NCBI RefSeq assembly: GCF_036416795.1
Contig: NZ_CP143867.1
Span: 3,650,001-3,714,000 of the forward strand
Reading direction: 5' to 3'
Source of the DNA: Bacteroides sp. MSB163
GTDB lineage: Bacteria; Bacteroidota; Bacteroidia; Bacteroidales; Bacteroidaceae
Length of the DNA: 64,000 bases
Position 1 is the first letter of the stretch, and the number at the start of each line of letters is the position of its first letter. A model generated the notes under the pieces. It saw nothing but the letters and a program-made list of their open reading frames with translations. It did no database searches and was not told the origin of the DNA. A program made the position numbers and the translations under genes. Of this stretch, positions 43,424 to 51,998 are shown piece after piece.

Positions 43424-43852
43424 TCAAAGAGTTGGCTCTTCAAAATCAATATCAATCTTGATTTCTCCGTTCAATTCCATTTCTTTGGTATTCATTTCAG
43501 CTATAGCATCCAACTCAGTTTCTGCATTTTCATCCGCTTCTGCATTCATATCGCTTATAACTTCCAACATTTCTTTCCGGTTAATGAAGTCAATAGCTTC
43601 GTTCAGGCCGTTCATGAATTTCTCAAAATCTTCTCTATATAAGAAAATCTTATGTTTTTCAAAACTTACCTGCAAATCTTCACCTTCGCCGGTCACTACC
43701 TTCTTACTTTCAGTAATGGCCAGGAACATTTCATCTTTTCTGTTCTTCTTTACATCCAGATAGTAGATTCGTTTACCTGCTTTAATGGATTTGGAGAATA
43801 CAATCTCCTTATCGTTCATGTCCGCACCGTTTTTCTTCTTTAAGTCTTCCAT
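43424..43852 (-). CDS. PUR-alpha-like nucleic-acid-binding protein (DUF3276)
   Basis: The 142 residues hold one PUR repeat (VFSKSIKAGKRIYYLDVKKN ... IFLYREDFEKFMNGLNEAID, about 18-92). An acidic C-terminal tail follows (MNAEADENAETELDAIAEMN). Bacteroidetes members bind single-stranded DNA/RNA as dimers; their cellular role is unsettled. It is a single gene, divergent from nusB, and the stop lies close to the rplY promoter. Confidence 0.9.
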   Translation of the reverse strand: MEDLKKKNGADMNDKEIVFSKSIKAGKRIYYLDVKKNRKDEMFLAITESKKVVTGEGEDLQVSFEKHKIFLYREDFEKFMNGLNEAIDFINRKEMLEVISDMNAEADENAETELDAIAEMNTKEMELNGEIKIDIDFEEPTL

Positions 43853-43957
43853 ATTTTAGGTTTCTTGTTGTAATTGGCTTCAAAAATGACGATTTTTTTT
43901 AAACTGTCAAAAGAAAAAGCCCGGATAATGAATATCTGCATTAAAAAATGTGATTTA

Positions 43958-43991
43958 TTTGCGTAAACTCATTAAAAATGTCTACTTTTGC
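43958..43991 (+). promoter_or_regulatory. Promoter that fixes the nusB start
   Basis: TTTG at 43958-43961 and TACTTTTGC at 43983-43991 are 21 bp apart, a canonical Bacteroides promoter. It lies inside the longest open frame, which therefore cannot be translated from its first ATG; the true start is at 44025. Confidence 0.75.
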
Positions 43992-44024
43992 ATCTCGTTA
44001 ACAACAGTATTGATTAATAGATTT

Positions 44025-44951
44025 ATGATTAACAGAGTTCTTATTCGTCTTAAGATTATACAGATTGTATATGCTTATTATCAGAATGGCAGTAAAAATT
44101 TAGACTCAGCGGAGAAAGAATTATTCTTTAGTCTTTCAAAAGCGTATGACCTTTATAATTATTTGCTGATGCTGATGGTAGCTCTGACGACTTACGCACA
44201 AAAACGCATTGATGCGGCAAAGTCCAAGTTAGCTCCGACCGCGGAGGAGTTGTATCCCAACATGAAATTCGTAGAAAACAAGTTCGTTTCACAACTGGAA
44301 GTGAATAAGCAGTTGATGGAGTTTGCTGCCAACCAGAAACGTTCGTGGGCAAATGACGAAGATTTTATCAAGGGTTTGTATGACAAGATTATAGTTTCTG
44401 ATATATATAAGGAATATATGGCTTCGTCTGATAAATCTTATGAAGTTGACCGTGAACTATGGAGAAAGCTCTATAAGGCATTTGTTTTCAATAACGAAGA
44501 GTTGGATGTTTTGCTGGAAGATCAGAGCCTTTATTGGAATGATGACAAAGAAATAGTAGACACTTTCGTGCTGAAGACGATTAAACGTTTTGAGGCAAAA
44601 AATGGTGCTAACCAGACTTTGTTGCCGGAATTTAAGGATGAGGAAGATCAGGAGTTTGCCCGTCGCTTGTTCCGTCGCGCTATACTGAACTGTGACTATT
44701 ACCGTCATCTGATCAGTGAAAATACACGCAACTGGGATTTGGATCGTGTAGCCTTTATGGATGTGATAATAATGCAATGCGCATTGGCGGAAATTCTAAG
44801 TTTTCCGAACATTCCGGTAAGTGTTTCGTTAAATGAGTATGTTGAGATCGCTAAAGTCTATAGTACGATAAAGAGCGGAAGTTTCGTAAACGGTACATTG
44901 GACGGAATAGTTAATCAATTAAAAAAAGAAGGTAAGTTAGCGAAAAACTGA
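44025..44951 (+). CDS. nusB: Transcription antitermination factor NusB, long Bacteroidetes form
   Basis: NusB with NusE promotes rRNA antitermination. The protein is 308 residues from ATG 44025 (MINRVLIRLKIIQIVYAYYQ). The all-helical NusB domain (about residues 190-305) is in the C-terminal part: FARRLFRRAILNCDYYRHLI, ENTRNWDLDRVAFMDVIIMQ, and VSLNEYVEIAKVYSTIKSGS with FVNGTLDGIV. The N-terminal half is an extra domain common in Bacteroidetes. The promoter at 43958-43991 rules out an earlier start. It heads the nusB-yajC-ybbR-coaE run. Confidence 0.93.
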   Translation: MINRVLIRLKIIQIVYAYYQNGSKNLDSAEKELFFSLSKAYDLYNYLLMLMVALTTYAQKRIDAAKSKLAPTAEELYPNMKFVENKFVSQLEVNKQLMEFAANQKRSWANDEDFIKGLYDKIIVSDIYKEYMASSDKSYEVDRELWRKLYKAFVFNNEELDVLLEDQSLYWNDDKEIVDTFVLKTIKRFEAKNGANQTLLPEFKDEEDQEFARRLFRRAILNCDYYRHLISENTRNWDLDRVAFMDVIIMQCALAEILSFPNIPVSVSLNEYVEIAKVYSTIKSGSFVNGTLDGIVNQLKKEGKLAKN

Positions 44952-44990
44952 TACCTTTGTTGAGTATTAAAAACTAAAAACGAATATTTT

Positions 44991-45320
44991 ATGAATTTAA
45001 TGACCGTATTCTTGCAAGCTCCTGCCGCAGCTCCTGGTGGTGGTAGCATGATGTGGATTCTTCTGATTGCTATGTTTGCTATCATGTATTTTTTCATGAT
45101 TCGTCCGCAAAACAAAAAGCAGAAAGAAATTGCAAACTTCCGTAAATCACTTCAAGTAAACCAAAAGGTGATTACTGCCGGCGGTATTCATGGTGTGATT
45201 AAAGAAATTAATGACAATGATATAGTACTTGAAATCGCTTCTAACGTTAAGATTAGAATAGATAAAAATTCTATATTTGCGGCTGCTGCTGATGCTAACA
45301 GTAATCAGGCTGCTAAATAA
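44991..45320 (+). CDS. yajC: Preprotein translocase subunit YajC
   Basis: YajC is an accessory of the SecDF-YidC holotranslocon. The 109 residues have a short Ala/Pro-rich N-terminus, one membrane helix (MMWILLIAMFAIMYFFMI), then the motif IRPQNKKQKEIANFRKSLQ. The small beta-domain (VITAGGIHGVIKEINDNDIV) completes it. Length is typical. It lies 39 bp after nusB and 18 bp before the YbbR-domain gene. Confidence 0.95.
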   Translation: MNLMTVFLQAPAAAPGGGSMMWILLIAMFAIMYFFMIRPQNKKQKEIANFRKSLQVNQKVITAGGIHGVIKEINDNDIVLEIASNVKIRIDKNSIFAAAADANSNQAAK

Positions 45321-45338
45321 TTTTGAATAAGTGAGCCT

Positions 45339-46358
45339 ATGATTGATCGTAGGAACATAAAACGCATATATTTAAAAACAGCGAGAAAAGTTAAGGACTT
45401 TCTGCTCAGTGATAAGAGCAGAGAGTTCTTAATTTTTTTATTCTTCTTTTTTATAGCCAGTGGTTTCTGGCTACTTCAGACGCTGAACAACGATTATGAA
45501 ACGGAATTCTCCATTCCGGTACGTTTGAAGGGAGTACCCAATAATGTGGTTATAACTTCCGAACCGCCTTCTGAACTGCATATCCGGGTGAAAGACAAGG
45601 GCACGGTGCTGCTCAACTACATGCTTGGAAAGAGCTTTTTTCCTATTACTCTGGATTTTTCTGATTATAAAGGAACTGATAATCATGTACGTATCTACTC
45701 TTCACAGTTTGAGAAGAGGTTGCTTAATCAGTTGAATGTATCTACAAAACTGCTTTCTGTAAAACCTGATACTTTGGAGTATATTTATTCTACAGGTGCT
45801 TCCAAATTGGTTCCGGTAAAGCTTCAGGGCACGGTGAGTGCAGGGCGGCAATATTATATATCCGATACTGTTTGCAAGCCTGATTCTGTGTTGGCTTATG
45901 CGCCGGAGGGAGCATTGGATACCATAACCGTTGCTTATACGCAAAAAGTGAAATTCGAGGATATTTCCGATACATTGAGGCAACAGGTTCCTCTGTTGGC
46001 TCCAAGAGGAATTAAGTTTGTGCCTGCTTCGGTAGAAATGTTTTTTCCGGTAGATATTTATACTGAGAAAACGGTGGAAGTTCCCTTGCGGGGAGTTAAC
46101 TTTCCGGCAGGAAAAGTGCTTCGTGCGTTCCCTTCGAAAGTCAGTGTCACCTTTCAGGTTGGTTTAAGCCGTTTCAATAAGATAACGGAAAGTGATTTCC
46201 ATATCAATGTTTCTTATGAAGAACTCTTGAAACTGGGTTCGGATAAGAAGTATACAGTAAAATTGAAGTCAGTACCCAAAGGAGTTAATCAGATACGTAT
46301 CAATCCGGAACAGGTCGACTTTCTTATCGAGCAAGTATCCTTCGAATATGGCGATTAA
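45339..46358 (+). CDS. YbbR/CdaR-like domain membrane protein
   Basis: The 339-residue protein has one N-terminal membrane helix (FLIFLFFFFIASGFWLL, about 29-46). Extracytoplasmic YbbR-like beta repeats follow (FSIPVRLKGVPNNVVITSEP; VPVKLQGTVSAGRQYYISDT; VEVPLRGVNFPAGKVLRAFP). In Firmicutes YbbR/CdaR regulates the c-di-AMP cyclase CdaA; no such gene is adjacent here, so its partner is unknown. Its end overlaps the start of coaE by 11 bp, showing coupled translation. Confidence 0.85.
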   Translation: MIDRRNIKRIYLKTARKVKDFLLSDKSREFLIFLFFFFIASGFWLLQTLNNDYETEFSIPVRLKGVPNNVVITSEPPSELHIRVKDKGTVLLNYMLGKSFFPITLDFSDYKGTDNHVRIYSSQFEKRLLNQLNVSTKLLSVKPDTLEYIYSTGASKLVPVKLQGTVSAGRQYYISDTVCKPDSVLAYAPEGALDTITVAYTQKVKFEDISDTLRQQVPLLAPRGIKFVPASVEMFFPVDIYTEKTVEVPLRGVNFPAGKVLRAFPSKVSVTFQVGLSRFNKITESDFHINVSYEELLKLGSDKKYTVKLKSVPKGVNQIRINPEQVDFLIEQVSFEYGD

Positions 46359-46986
46359 AATAGGAATAACCGGTGGTATTGGCAGTGGGAAAAGCCTTGT
46401 TTCCCGTTTGCTGGAAGTAATGGGGATTCCTGTTTATATCTCAGATATTGAGTCGAAGCGGTTGACGAATTCAGATGCTTTGATCCGTAGTGAATTGATT
46501 GCTTTGTTGGGTGAAGAGGTGTATGTCGGTGATGAACTTAACAAATCTTTGCTTGCTTCCTATATTTTTGGAGATCCTGAGCATATCCGTACAGTAAACA
46601 GTATTATCCATCCGCGGGTACGGGACGATTTCCGTCAATGGGTAGAGCATCATACTACCTATCCGGTAGTAGGCATGGAGTCTGCAATTCTGATTGAAGC
46701 AGGATTTGCAGGTGAAGTAGATGTTGTGGTTCTGGTTTATGCGCCCGAAGAAGTTCGTATCATGCGTGCCATGCAGCGTGACACCGCTTCTCGGGAATTG
46801 ATAGAACGCCGTGTTCGTAGCCAGATGAGTGATGAAGAGAAGCGTACTCAGGCTGATTTTGTAATTGTAAACGACGGTGAAACTCCCTTAATTCCGCAGG
46901 TTTTGGAGGTAATAACTTCTCTATCTAAAAATATTGCTTACCTTTGCTTAAGCGAAAATAGGCTGCACCTCGGTAAAAACAAATAA
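46348..46986 (+). CDS. coaE: Dephospho-CoA kinase
   Basis: CoaE phosphorylates dephospho-CoA in the last step of CoA synthesis. The 212 residues have the P-loop GITGGIGSGKSLVSRLLE (7-24), the substrate-site VYISDIESKRL, INSI-type NSIIHPRVRDDF, and the lid with MQRDTASRELIERRVRSQM. The C-terminal 15 residues after LSKNIAYL are poorly conserved. It is coupled to the YbbR gene by an 11-bp overlap and ends the nusB operon. Confidence 0.94.
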   Translation: MAIKIGITGGIGSGKSLVSRLLEVMGIPVYISDIESKRLTNSDALIRSELIALLGEEVYVGDELNKSLLASYIFGDPEHIRTVNSIIHPRVRDDFRQWVEHHTTYPVVGMESAILIEAGFAGEVDVVVLVYAPEEVRIMRAMQRDTASRELIERRVRSQMSDEEKRTQADFVIVNDGETPLIPQVLEVITSLSKNIAYLCLSENRLHLGKNK

Positions 46987-46987
46987 A

Positions 46988-47020
46988 TTTGCTTTTACTC
47001 TCGGTTTGCACTATCTTTGC
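46988..47020 (+). promoter_or_regulatory. Promoter of the DUF5606 gene
   Basis: TTTG at 46988-46991 and TATCTTTGC at 47012-47020 are 20 bp apart, matching the consensus spacing. Confidence 0.7.
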
Positions 47021-47064
47021 CCACCGAAAAAATAAAATATTACTAATAAAAAATAGAACATACT

Positions 47065-47499
47065 ATGTTGAAGACTATTTTGTCTATTTCCGGTAAACCG
47101 GGATTGTATAAACTCATTTCACAAGGTAGAAATATGTTGATCGTAGAGTCTCTCACGGACAAGAAACGCTTCCCCGCTTATGGTAACGAGAAAATAATCT
47201 CTTTGGGTGATATTGCCATGTATACGGATACGGACGACGTACCTTTGAAGGATGTATTGACTGCTATGAAAGAGAAAGAAAACGGTGCTGCCGTAGTAAT
47301 GGATTTAAAGAAAGCTACCGCTGATGAACTTCGTGCTTATTTGGGTGAAGTTTTGCCGACTTTTGATCGCGATCGTGTATATCTGGCTGATATCAAAAAG
47401 CTTATTTCCTGGTACAATCTGTTAGTTGCTTGTGGAATAACTGATTTTGAAGATACAGCGGAAGCAGAAGCTACAGAAGAAGAAAAGACGGAAGAATAA
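47065..47499 (+). CDS. DUF5606-type conserved Bacteroidetes protein
   Basis: The 144-residue cytoplasmic protein starts MLKTILSISGKPGLYKLISQ, the characteristic start of this family. It has a small beta-barrel-like N-terminal part (about 1-55), a helical C-terminal part (LISWYNLLVACGITDFED) and an acidic tail (AEATEEEKTEE). Function is unknown. It has its own promoter and a strong terminator and follows coaE, a conserved neighbourhood in Bacteroidales. Confidence 0.85.
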   Translation: MLKTILSISGKPGLYKLISQGRNMLIVESLTDKKRFPAYGNEKIISLGDIAMYTDTDDVPLKDVLTAMKEKENGAAVVMDLKKATADELRAYLGEVLPTFDRDRVYLADIKKLISWYNLLVACGITDFEDTAEAEATEEEKTEE

Positions 47500-47531
47500 A
47501 TTTAAAATAAACTGTTCTTTTAACAGAAAAG

Positions 47532-47571
47532 GCGGATTATCAGGGTCATCCCGGATAATCCGCTTTTTTTT
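47532..47571 (+). terminator. Terminator of the DUF5606 gene
   Basis: A perfect 10-bp stem GCGGATTATC/GATAATCCGC with a 12-base loop is followed by eight T, about 30 bp after the stop. Confidence 0.9.
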
Positions 47572-47604
47572 ATGCGGTATCTTTAATTTTGATTACTTTT
47601 TTTA

Positions 47605-47613
47605 TACCTTTGT
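47605..47613 (+). promoter_or_regulatory. -7 box of a candidate small RNA
   Basis: TACCTTTGT fits the consensus. No open reading frame follows within 250 bp, which points to a non-coding transcript. Confidence 0.5.
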
Positions 47614-47619
47614 TGCCAT

Positions 47620-47877
47620 CCTGAGATGCAGAGTAGGCGGTGGCCTCTCTCACAAAGATTGAAGGATAATTATGGATAAAAGCGTTTAATATTATCTTGT
47701 ACTTGAAATCTGGACAATTTCATGCTATTCAAGGATGATAGACAACAAACGCTCATGCTCTGTTGTATATGCATATTCAAATGTACAGTACGGAGCGTGG
47801 GCTGTTGTATATTATTTGAATAGTGGCAGTCCAGAGCCCCAGGTACAGTAATAACAGCAGTTCCCACGCTTTTTTTA
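47620..47877 (+). ncRNA. Candidate non-coding RNA, about 250 nt, with terminator
   Basis: Between a promoter-like box (47605-47613) and a strong terminator there is a gene-free stretch with long-range pairing. AGCGTGGG (47794-47801) pairs with CCCACGCT (47863-47870), extended inward by CTGTT/AACAG, and seven T follow. Further inverse pairs (ACAACA/TGTTGT; CTATTCA/TGAATAG; AGCGTTT/AAACGCT) lie upstream. A rod-like RNA such as 6S RNA or a Bacteroidales-specific sRNA would fit; I cannot say which. Start and extent are estimates. Confidence 0.5.
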
Positions 47878-47925
47878 TATGAATTTATTGCCTTTAAGGG
47901 GGACTTGAGGCTGGCATTAATTAAG

Positions 47926-48162
47926 ATGGAAGAGCATAAGAGCGTAACAGTACAGGTGGATAAAGCCGCTGGTAAGATATATGTGGATGGAGTGTTGCCG
48001 AACGCTACGCTTTGTTTATATCATATCCGGGGGAAGGTGATTGAGGTAAAACAGGCGAGGGAAGAGAACGCTTCGTTTGATTTGCCATGTTCTGGAGAGT
48101 ATGTGTTGGTTGTAACGCATGCGTTGTCCGTACCAGTTGTTAAGCAGCTCGTTATAGAATAA
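47926..48162 (+). CDS. Small beta-rich hypothetical protein
   Basis: This is a 78-residue protein from ATG 47926 (MEEHKSVTVQVDKAAGKIYV). The pattern of short strands with LPNATLCLYHIRGKVI and SGEYVLVVTH resembles the C-terminal sandwich modules of Bacteroidetes secreted proteins, but there is no signal peptide and no companion domain. It could be a remnant of a larger gene or a real small protein. It lies between two strong terminators, so it must have its own promoter or be silent. Confidence 0.45.
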   Translation: MEEHKSVTVQVDKAAGKIYVDGVLPNATLCLYHIRGKVIEVKQAREENASFDLPCSGEYVLVVTHALSVPVVKQLVIE

Positions 48163-48167
48163 GAAAA

Positions 48168-48201
48168 AAGCTGCCTTGCCTTCAGCGGCAAGACAGCTTT
48201 T
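48168..48201. terminator. Bidirectional terminator between the small protein gene and clpB
   Basis: Stem AAGCTG(C)CTTGCC/GGCAAG(A)CAGCTT with a six-base loop, flanked by A and T runs, sits between convergent genes. Confidence 0.88.
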
Positions 48202-48222
48202 TTTATTTGCGGATATTTTAGT

Positions 48223-50811
48223 TTAGTTTTTGAATACCAGTCCTTCACCACCGGCGTCTACTATAATTGGTTTACTGCGGTCTACTTCCTGAGCGAGCAG
48301 CTTTTTCGACAAGTCATTCAGTAAGTAATGTTGGATGGCTCGTTTCACCGGACGGGCACCAAATTCCGGATCATATCCGACTTTTGTTAAGAACTCTATA
48401 GCTCCATTCGTCAATATCAGTTCCACACCATTTTGGGCCAGCATCTTTTGTACACCTTTTATCTGGAGTACTACAATCTGCTTGATTTCGCTTTCATTCA
48501 AGGGCAGGAACATGATTGTCTCATCAATACGGTTCAGGAATTCCGGGCGAATTGTCTTTTTCAACATATTCATCACTTCCTTCTTCGTTTCTTCAATTAC
48601 TTGTTCCTTGTTAGTACCATTCAGCTTTTCCATCTGATTCTGAATGTAAGCACTTCCCATGTTGGACGTCATAATGATGATGGTGTTCTTGAAGTTTACC
48701 ACACGTCCCTTATTGTCTGTCAATCGTCCGTCATCCAATACTTGCAGCAAGATGTTGAATACATCCGGATGCGCCTTCTCTATTTCGTCGAATAGTACGA
48801 CTGAGTATGGTTTGCGGCGAATAGCTTCAGTCAATTGTCCACCTTCATCATAGCCTACATATCCCGGAGGCGCTCCAACCAGGCGTGATACACTATGCTT
48901 TTCCTGATATTCACTCATGTCGATACGCGTCATCATGCTTTCATCGTCGAAGAGGAATTCGGCGAGTGCCTTGGCAAGTTCCGTTTTACCCACACCGGTG
49001 GTACCGAGGAAGATAAACGAACCAATCGGACGTTTCGGATCTTGCAGACCTGCACGACTACGACGTACGGCATCGGCAACAGCTTCAATGGCTTCATCTT
49101 GTCCGATGACACGCTGGTGAAGTTCATCTTCCAGATGCAACAGTTTATCCTTTTCGCTTTGCAGCATCTTGCTGACAGGGATGCCTGTCCAACGGGATAC
49201 TACATCTGCAATGTCTTCGGCATCTACTTCTTCCTTAATCATGGCTTTGTCGCCCTGCATAGCATGAAGCTCCTTTTGAGTATCCTCAATTTCCTGATTC
49301 AAAGCCTGCAACTTACCGTAACGGATTTCGGCAACTTTACCGTAATCTCCTTCACGTTCAGCTTTGTCAGCTTCGAATTTAAGATTTTCTATTTCAACCT
49401 TATTCTGCTGGATTCTGTTGACCAATGTCTTTTCACTTTGCCATTTGGCTTTGTACGATTTTTCCTGTTCTTTCAGTTCGGCAAGTTCCTTACCGATTTG
49501 TTCCAGTTTCGGTTTATCGTTTTCGCGTTTGATGGCTTCGCGCTCAATCTCCAGTTGTTTGATCTTACGTGAAATTTCATCCAGTTCCTCCGGTACGGAG
49601 TCTACTTCCATACGTAACTTGGCAGCGGCTTCATCCATCAGGTCGATAGCCTTATCCGGCAAGAAACGATCTGTAATATAGCGATTGCTCAGTTCTACGG
49701 CAGCTATGATGGCATCATCTTTAATCCGTACATGATGATGATTCTCGTAACGCTCCTTCAATCCACGCAAGATGGAGATAGTGCTCAATGTATCCGGTTC
49801 GTTCACGTATACAATCTGGAAACGACGCTCCAGTGCCTTATCTTTTTCGAAGTATTTCTGATACTCGTCAAGAGTTGTTGCACCGATGCTTCTTAACTCA
49901 CCGCGCGCTAATGCAGGTTTCAGAATATTGGCAGCATCCATGGCACCTTCACCCTTTCCGGCACCAACCAGCGTGTGAATTTCATCAATGAAGAGAATGA
50001 TATCTCCTTCTGATTTCTTCACCTCATTGATAACGGCTTTCAGACGTTCTTCAAATTCACCTTTATACTTTGCTCCGGCAACCAGCGCACCCATATCCAA
50101 TGAGTAAACTTGCTTGTTCTTCAGATTCTCAGGCACGTCACCGCGCAGGATACGATGGGCAAGTCCTTCCACAATGGCAGTCTTACCGGTACCCGGTTCA
50201 CCTATTAATATAGGATTGTTTTTGGTACGGCGACTCAGGATTTGCAATACACGACGGATTTCTTCATCACGGCCGATAACCGGGTCGAGCTTTCCGCTAC
50301 GGGCAGCTTCATTCAGGTTGATGGCATACTTTTCCAGTGACTGATAAGTATCCTCGCTGGATTGTGAAGTAACTTTTTCTCCTTTGCGCAGTTCTGTGAT
50401 GGCTCCTCGGAGCTCGTGCTCAGTCATTCCCGCATCTTTTAGGATGGTGGCAACTGTGCTTTTTACAGTCAGCAATGCCAATAGCAAATGTTCCAGTGAA
50501 ACAAATTCGTCACCCATCTCTTTGGAATACTGGGTAGCCTTCTGGAATACTTCGTTCGTTTCACGACTCAGGTAAGGCTCTCCACCCGAAACTTTGGGTA
50601 AGGAATCGGTTTGTTTGTCAAGGACGAGTGCGATCTGCTGTCCGTTCATACCCAGTTTCTGGAAAATGAAGTTAGTGACGTTTTCGCCCACCTTCATCAC
50701 CCCCTGCATAACATGAACCGGCTCGATAGCCTGCTGTCCACGGCTCTTGGCTAGGTTCAGCGCTTCTTGCACCGCCTCTTGCGATTTAATGGTAAAGTTG
50801 TTAAAGTTCAT
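48223..50811 (-). CDS. clpB: Disaggregase chaperone ClpB
   Basis: ClpB pulls proteins out of aggregates together with DnaK. The 862 residues have the N-domain (1-150), the first AAA module with GEPGTGKTAIVEGLA near 203 and FIDEIHTLVGAGKGEG, and the long middle coiled coil (about 405-525). The second AAA module has GTTGVGKTELAKALAEFL near 606 and VLFDEIEKAHPDV. The middle domain distinguishes it from ClpA/ClpC. A GG-N10-GC sigma-54-like promoter lies at 50861-50876 and the ribosome site AAAGGAGA precedes the start. Confidence 0.97.
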   Translation of the reverse strand: MNFNNFTIKSQEAVQEALNLAKSRGQQAIEPVHVMQGVMKVGENVTNFIFQKLGMNGQQIALVLDKQTDSLPKVSGGEPYLSRETNEVFQKATQYSKEMGDEFVSLEHLLLALLTVKSTVATILKDAGMTEHELRGAITELRKGEKVTSQSSEDTYQSLEKYAINLNEAARSGKLDPVIGRDEEIRRVLQILSRRTKNNPILIGEPGTGKTAIVEGLAHRILRGDVPENLKNKQVYSLDMGALVAGAKYKGEFEERLKAVINEVKKSEGDIILFIDEIHTLVGAGKGEGAMDAANILKPALARGELRSIGATTLDEYQKYFEKDKALERRFQIVYVNEPDTLSTISILRGLKERYENHHHVRIKDDAIIAAVELSNRYITDRFLPDKAIDLMDEAAAKLRMEVDSVPEELDEISRKIKQLEIEREAIKRENDKPKLEQIGKELAELKEQEKSYKAKWQSEKTLVNRIQQNKVEIENLKFEADKAEREGDYGKVAEIRYGKLQALNQEIEDTQKELHAMQGDKAMIKEEVDAEDIADVVSRWTGIPVSKMLQSEKDKLLHLEDELHQRVIGQDEAIEAVADAVRRSRAGLQDPKRPIGSFIFLGTTGVGKTELAKALAEFLFDDESMMTRIDMSEYQEKHSVSRLVGAPPGYVGYDEGGQLTEAIRRKPYSVVLFDEIEKAHPDVFNILLQVLDDGRLTDNKGRVVNFKNTIIIMTSNMGSAYIQNQMEKLNGTNKEQVIEETKKEVMNMLKKTIRPEFLNRIDETIMFLPLNESEIKQIVVLQIKGVQKMLAQNGVELILTNGAIEFLTKVGYDPEFGARPVKRAIQHYLLNDLSKKLLAQEVDRSKPIIVDAGGEGLVFKN

Positions 50812-50860
50812 ATCTTATATCTCCTTTCTATTTTTCATTTTCAATAACACTTGAATGGGC

Positions 50861-50876
50861 GCAAAAGATTTGCCAA
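50861..50876 (-). promoter_or_regulatory. Sigma-54-like promoter of clpB
   Basis: The minus strand reads TTGGCAAATCTTTTGC. The -24 GG (50874-50873) and -12 GC (50862-50861) are exactly 10 bases apart, with the surrounding TTGGCA and TTTGC close to the sigma-54 consensus. Transcription would start about 38 bp before the clpB ATG. Confidence 0.55.
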
Positions 50877-51006
50877 TAGTCTGTACCTGACAATTTTACA
50901 GTTAAAAGATGAAAGGTAATGCCAAAATGTCTTTATTGTGCCACACGTGGGATTACTTGTCAAATAACATTCATCAATCCCTAGTGTTGGTAAACCGTCC
51001 TTTCGG

Positions 51007-51087
51007 CATGGCTACACCCTTTCTCCCGGATGGCTACACCCTTTGGAGGTGATGGCTACACCATCCGAAGGAAAGGGTGTAGCCATG
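51007..51087. repeat. Perfect 17-bp inverted repeat with two further direct copies
   Basis: CATGGCTACACCCTTTC (51007-51023) recurs as exact inverse at 51071-51087. Between them lie direct copies of ATGGCTACACC at 51029 and 51052; the last is part of a small GATGG/CCATC hairpin. The rest of the 540-bp gap between clpB and the next gene shows nothing else clear. Confidence 0.85.
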
Positions 51088-51349
51088 CAAAAGTAGCGTT
51101 ATAACTATCTCCTGAGCGGATTCAGACCGGTTTTACTATATTCCGTCCCGATATCGCCATGTAACATTTTTATACTTCCGGAAGTTTTTTAAAAAGTGCT
51201 ACTTTGAGTTGTTACCTTTTAACTGGAAGAAATAAACAATGGACTAGCAATACTAAAAATATACTAATGTGTAAATTTTGAGTAAAACTAGTGCAGGGCT
51301 GAAAGGAATATTGTATCTTTATCCCTCAAAAATAGATATAGAATAGATT

Positions 51350-51952
51350 ATGGCAGAAAATGTAAAGCTCGCAGAGAATGTGATACTGGTGGACGTAGCA
51401 TACTTTAATGACGTAGTTAAAGATCTGAAGAGATATTTTGAGTTGCAGCTGGGACGTCCGTTGCAGAATATTTATGTAGAAGAGTGGGCTTCTTATCTGG
51501 CATTGGATTCCGGTGTTCGTGATAAGGATAATAACATAGAAGTACTTTTTGTACATGACAGCCAGAGCAATAAGTTGCTTCACTGCGATCCGTCTGATTT
51601 GAATAAAGATTTGAACGGGGTAGGCTATACAAATCAGTTAGGTGAGTTTACATTCACTTCTGTATCTTCCGAAGGATTGGTTCCACGGGCAAATCTCTAT
51701 CTTGATCTGCTGAATATAGCACTTAACTCTGCCGATGTTAAACGGCTTATGCTGGTTCCGTTTATTGATGATTACGGTGCAAAACTTATGGAAGCTCTGG
51801 ATGAGTATTTAAGAAATGCTGATACTGAAAACTCAAAAGGATTGTTCCTTTTCAATATGGATGAACCTGCGCATCCCCTTGGTTGCAAATGGGATTTACT
51901 GGGTTACTCCATGATGCGTGCATTGGGCATCAAGGCCGAAGAACTGGAATAA
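51350..51952 (+). CDS. Conserved Bacteroidales protein (DUF6621-type)
   Basis: The 200-residue cytoplasmic protein has no motif of known function. Visible features are a mixed alpha/beta pattern (VILVDVAYFNDVVKDLKRYF; LYLDLLNIALNSADVKRLML), a long acidic helix and the ending GCKWDLLGYSMMRALGIKAE. I recall it as a family restricted to Bacteroidales. It stands alone between clpB (divergent) and a LysR gene that starts 46 bp downstream. Confidence 0.65.
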   Translation: MAENVKLAENVILVDVAYFNDVVKDLKRYFELQLGRPLQNIYVEEWASYLALDSGVRDKDNNIEVLFVHDSQSNKLLHCDPSDLNKDLNGVGYTNQLGEFTFTSVSSEGLVPRANLYLDLLNIALNSADVKRLMLVPFIDDYGAKLMEALDEYLRNADTENSKGLFLFNMDEPAHPLGCKWDLLGYSMMRALGIKAEELE

Positions 51953-51998
51953 TACCTGTTTCTAATCACTAATCGCTAACTTTTAATCACTAACTTCC

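Noticed and set aside
43950..44024. Longer start for nusB
   Set aside because: A canonical promoter (43958-43991) lies inside this stretch, so it cannot be translated from that transcript.
48895..49572. Open frame of 225 codons on the plus strand
   Set aside because: It is antisense to clpB and only reflects codon bias of that gene.
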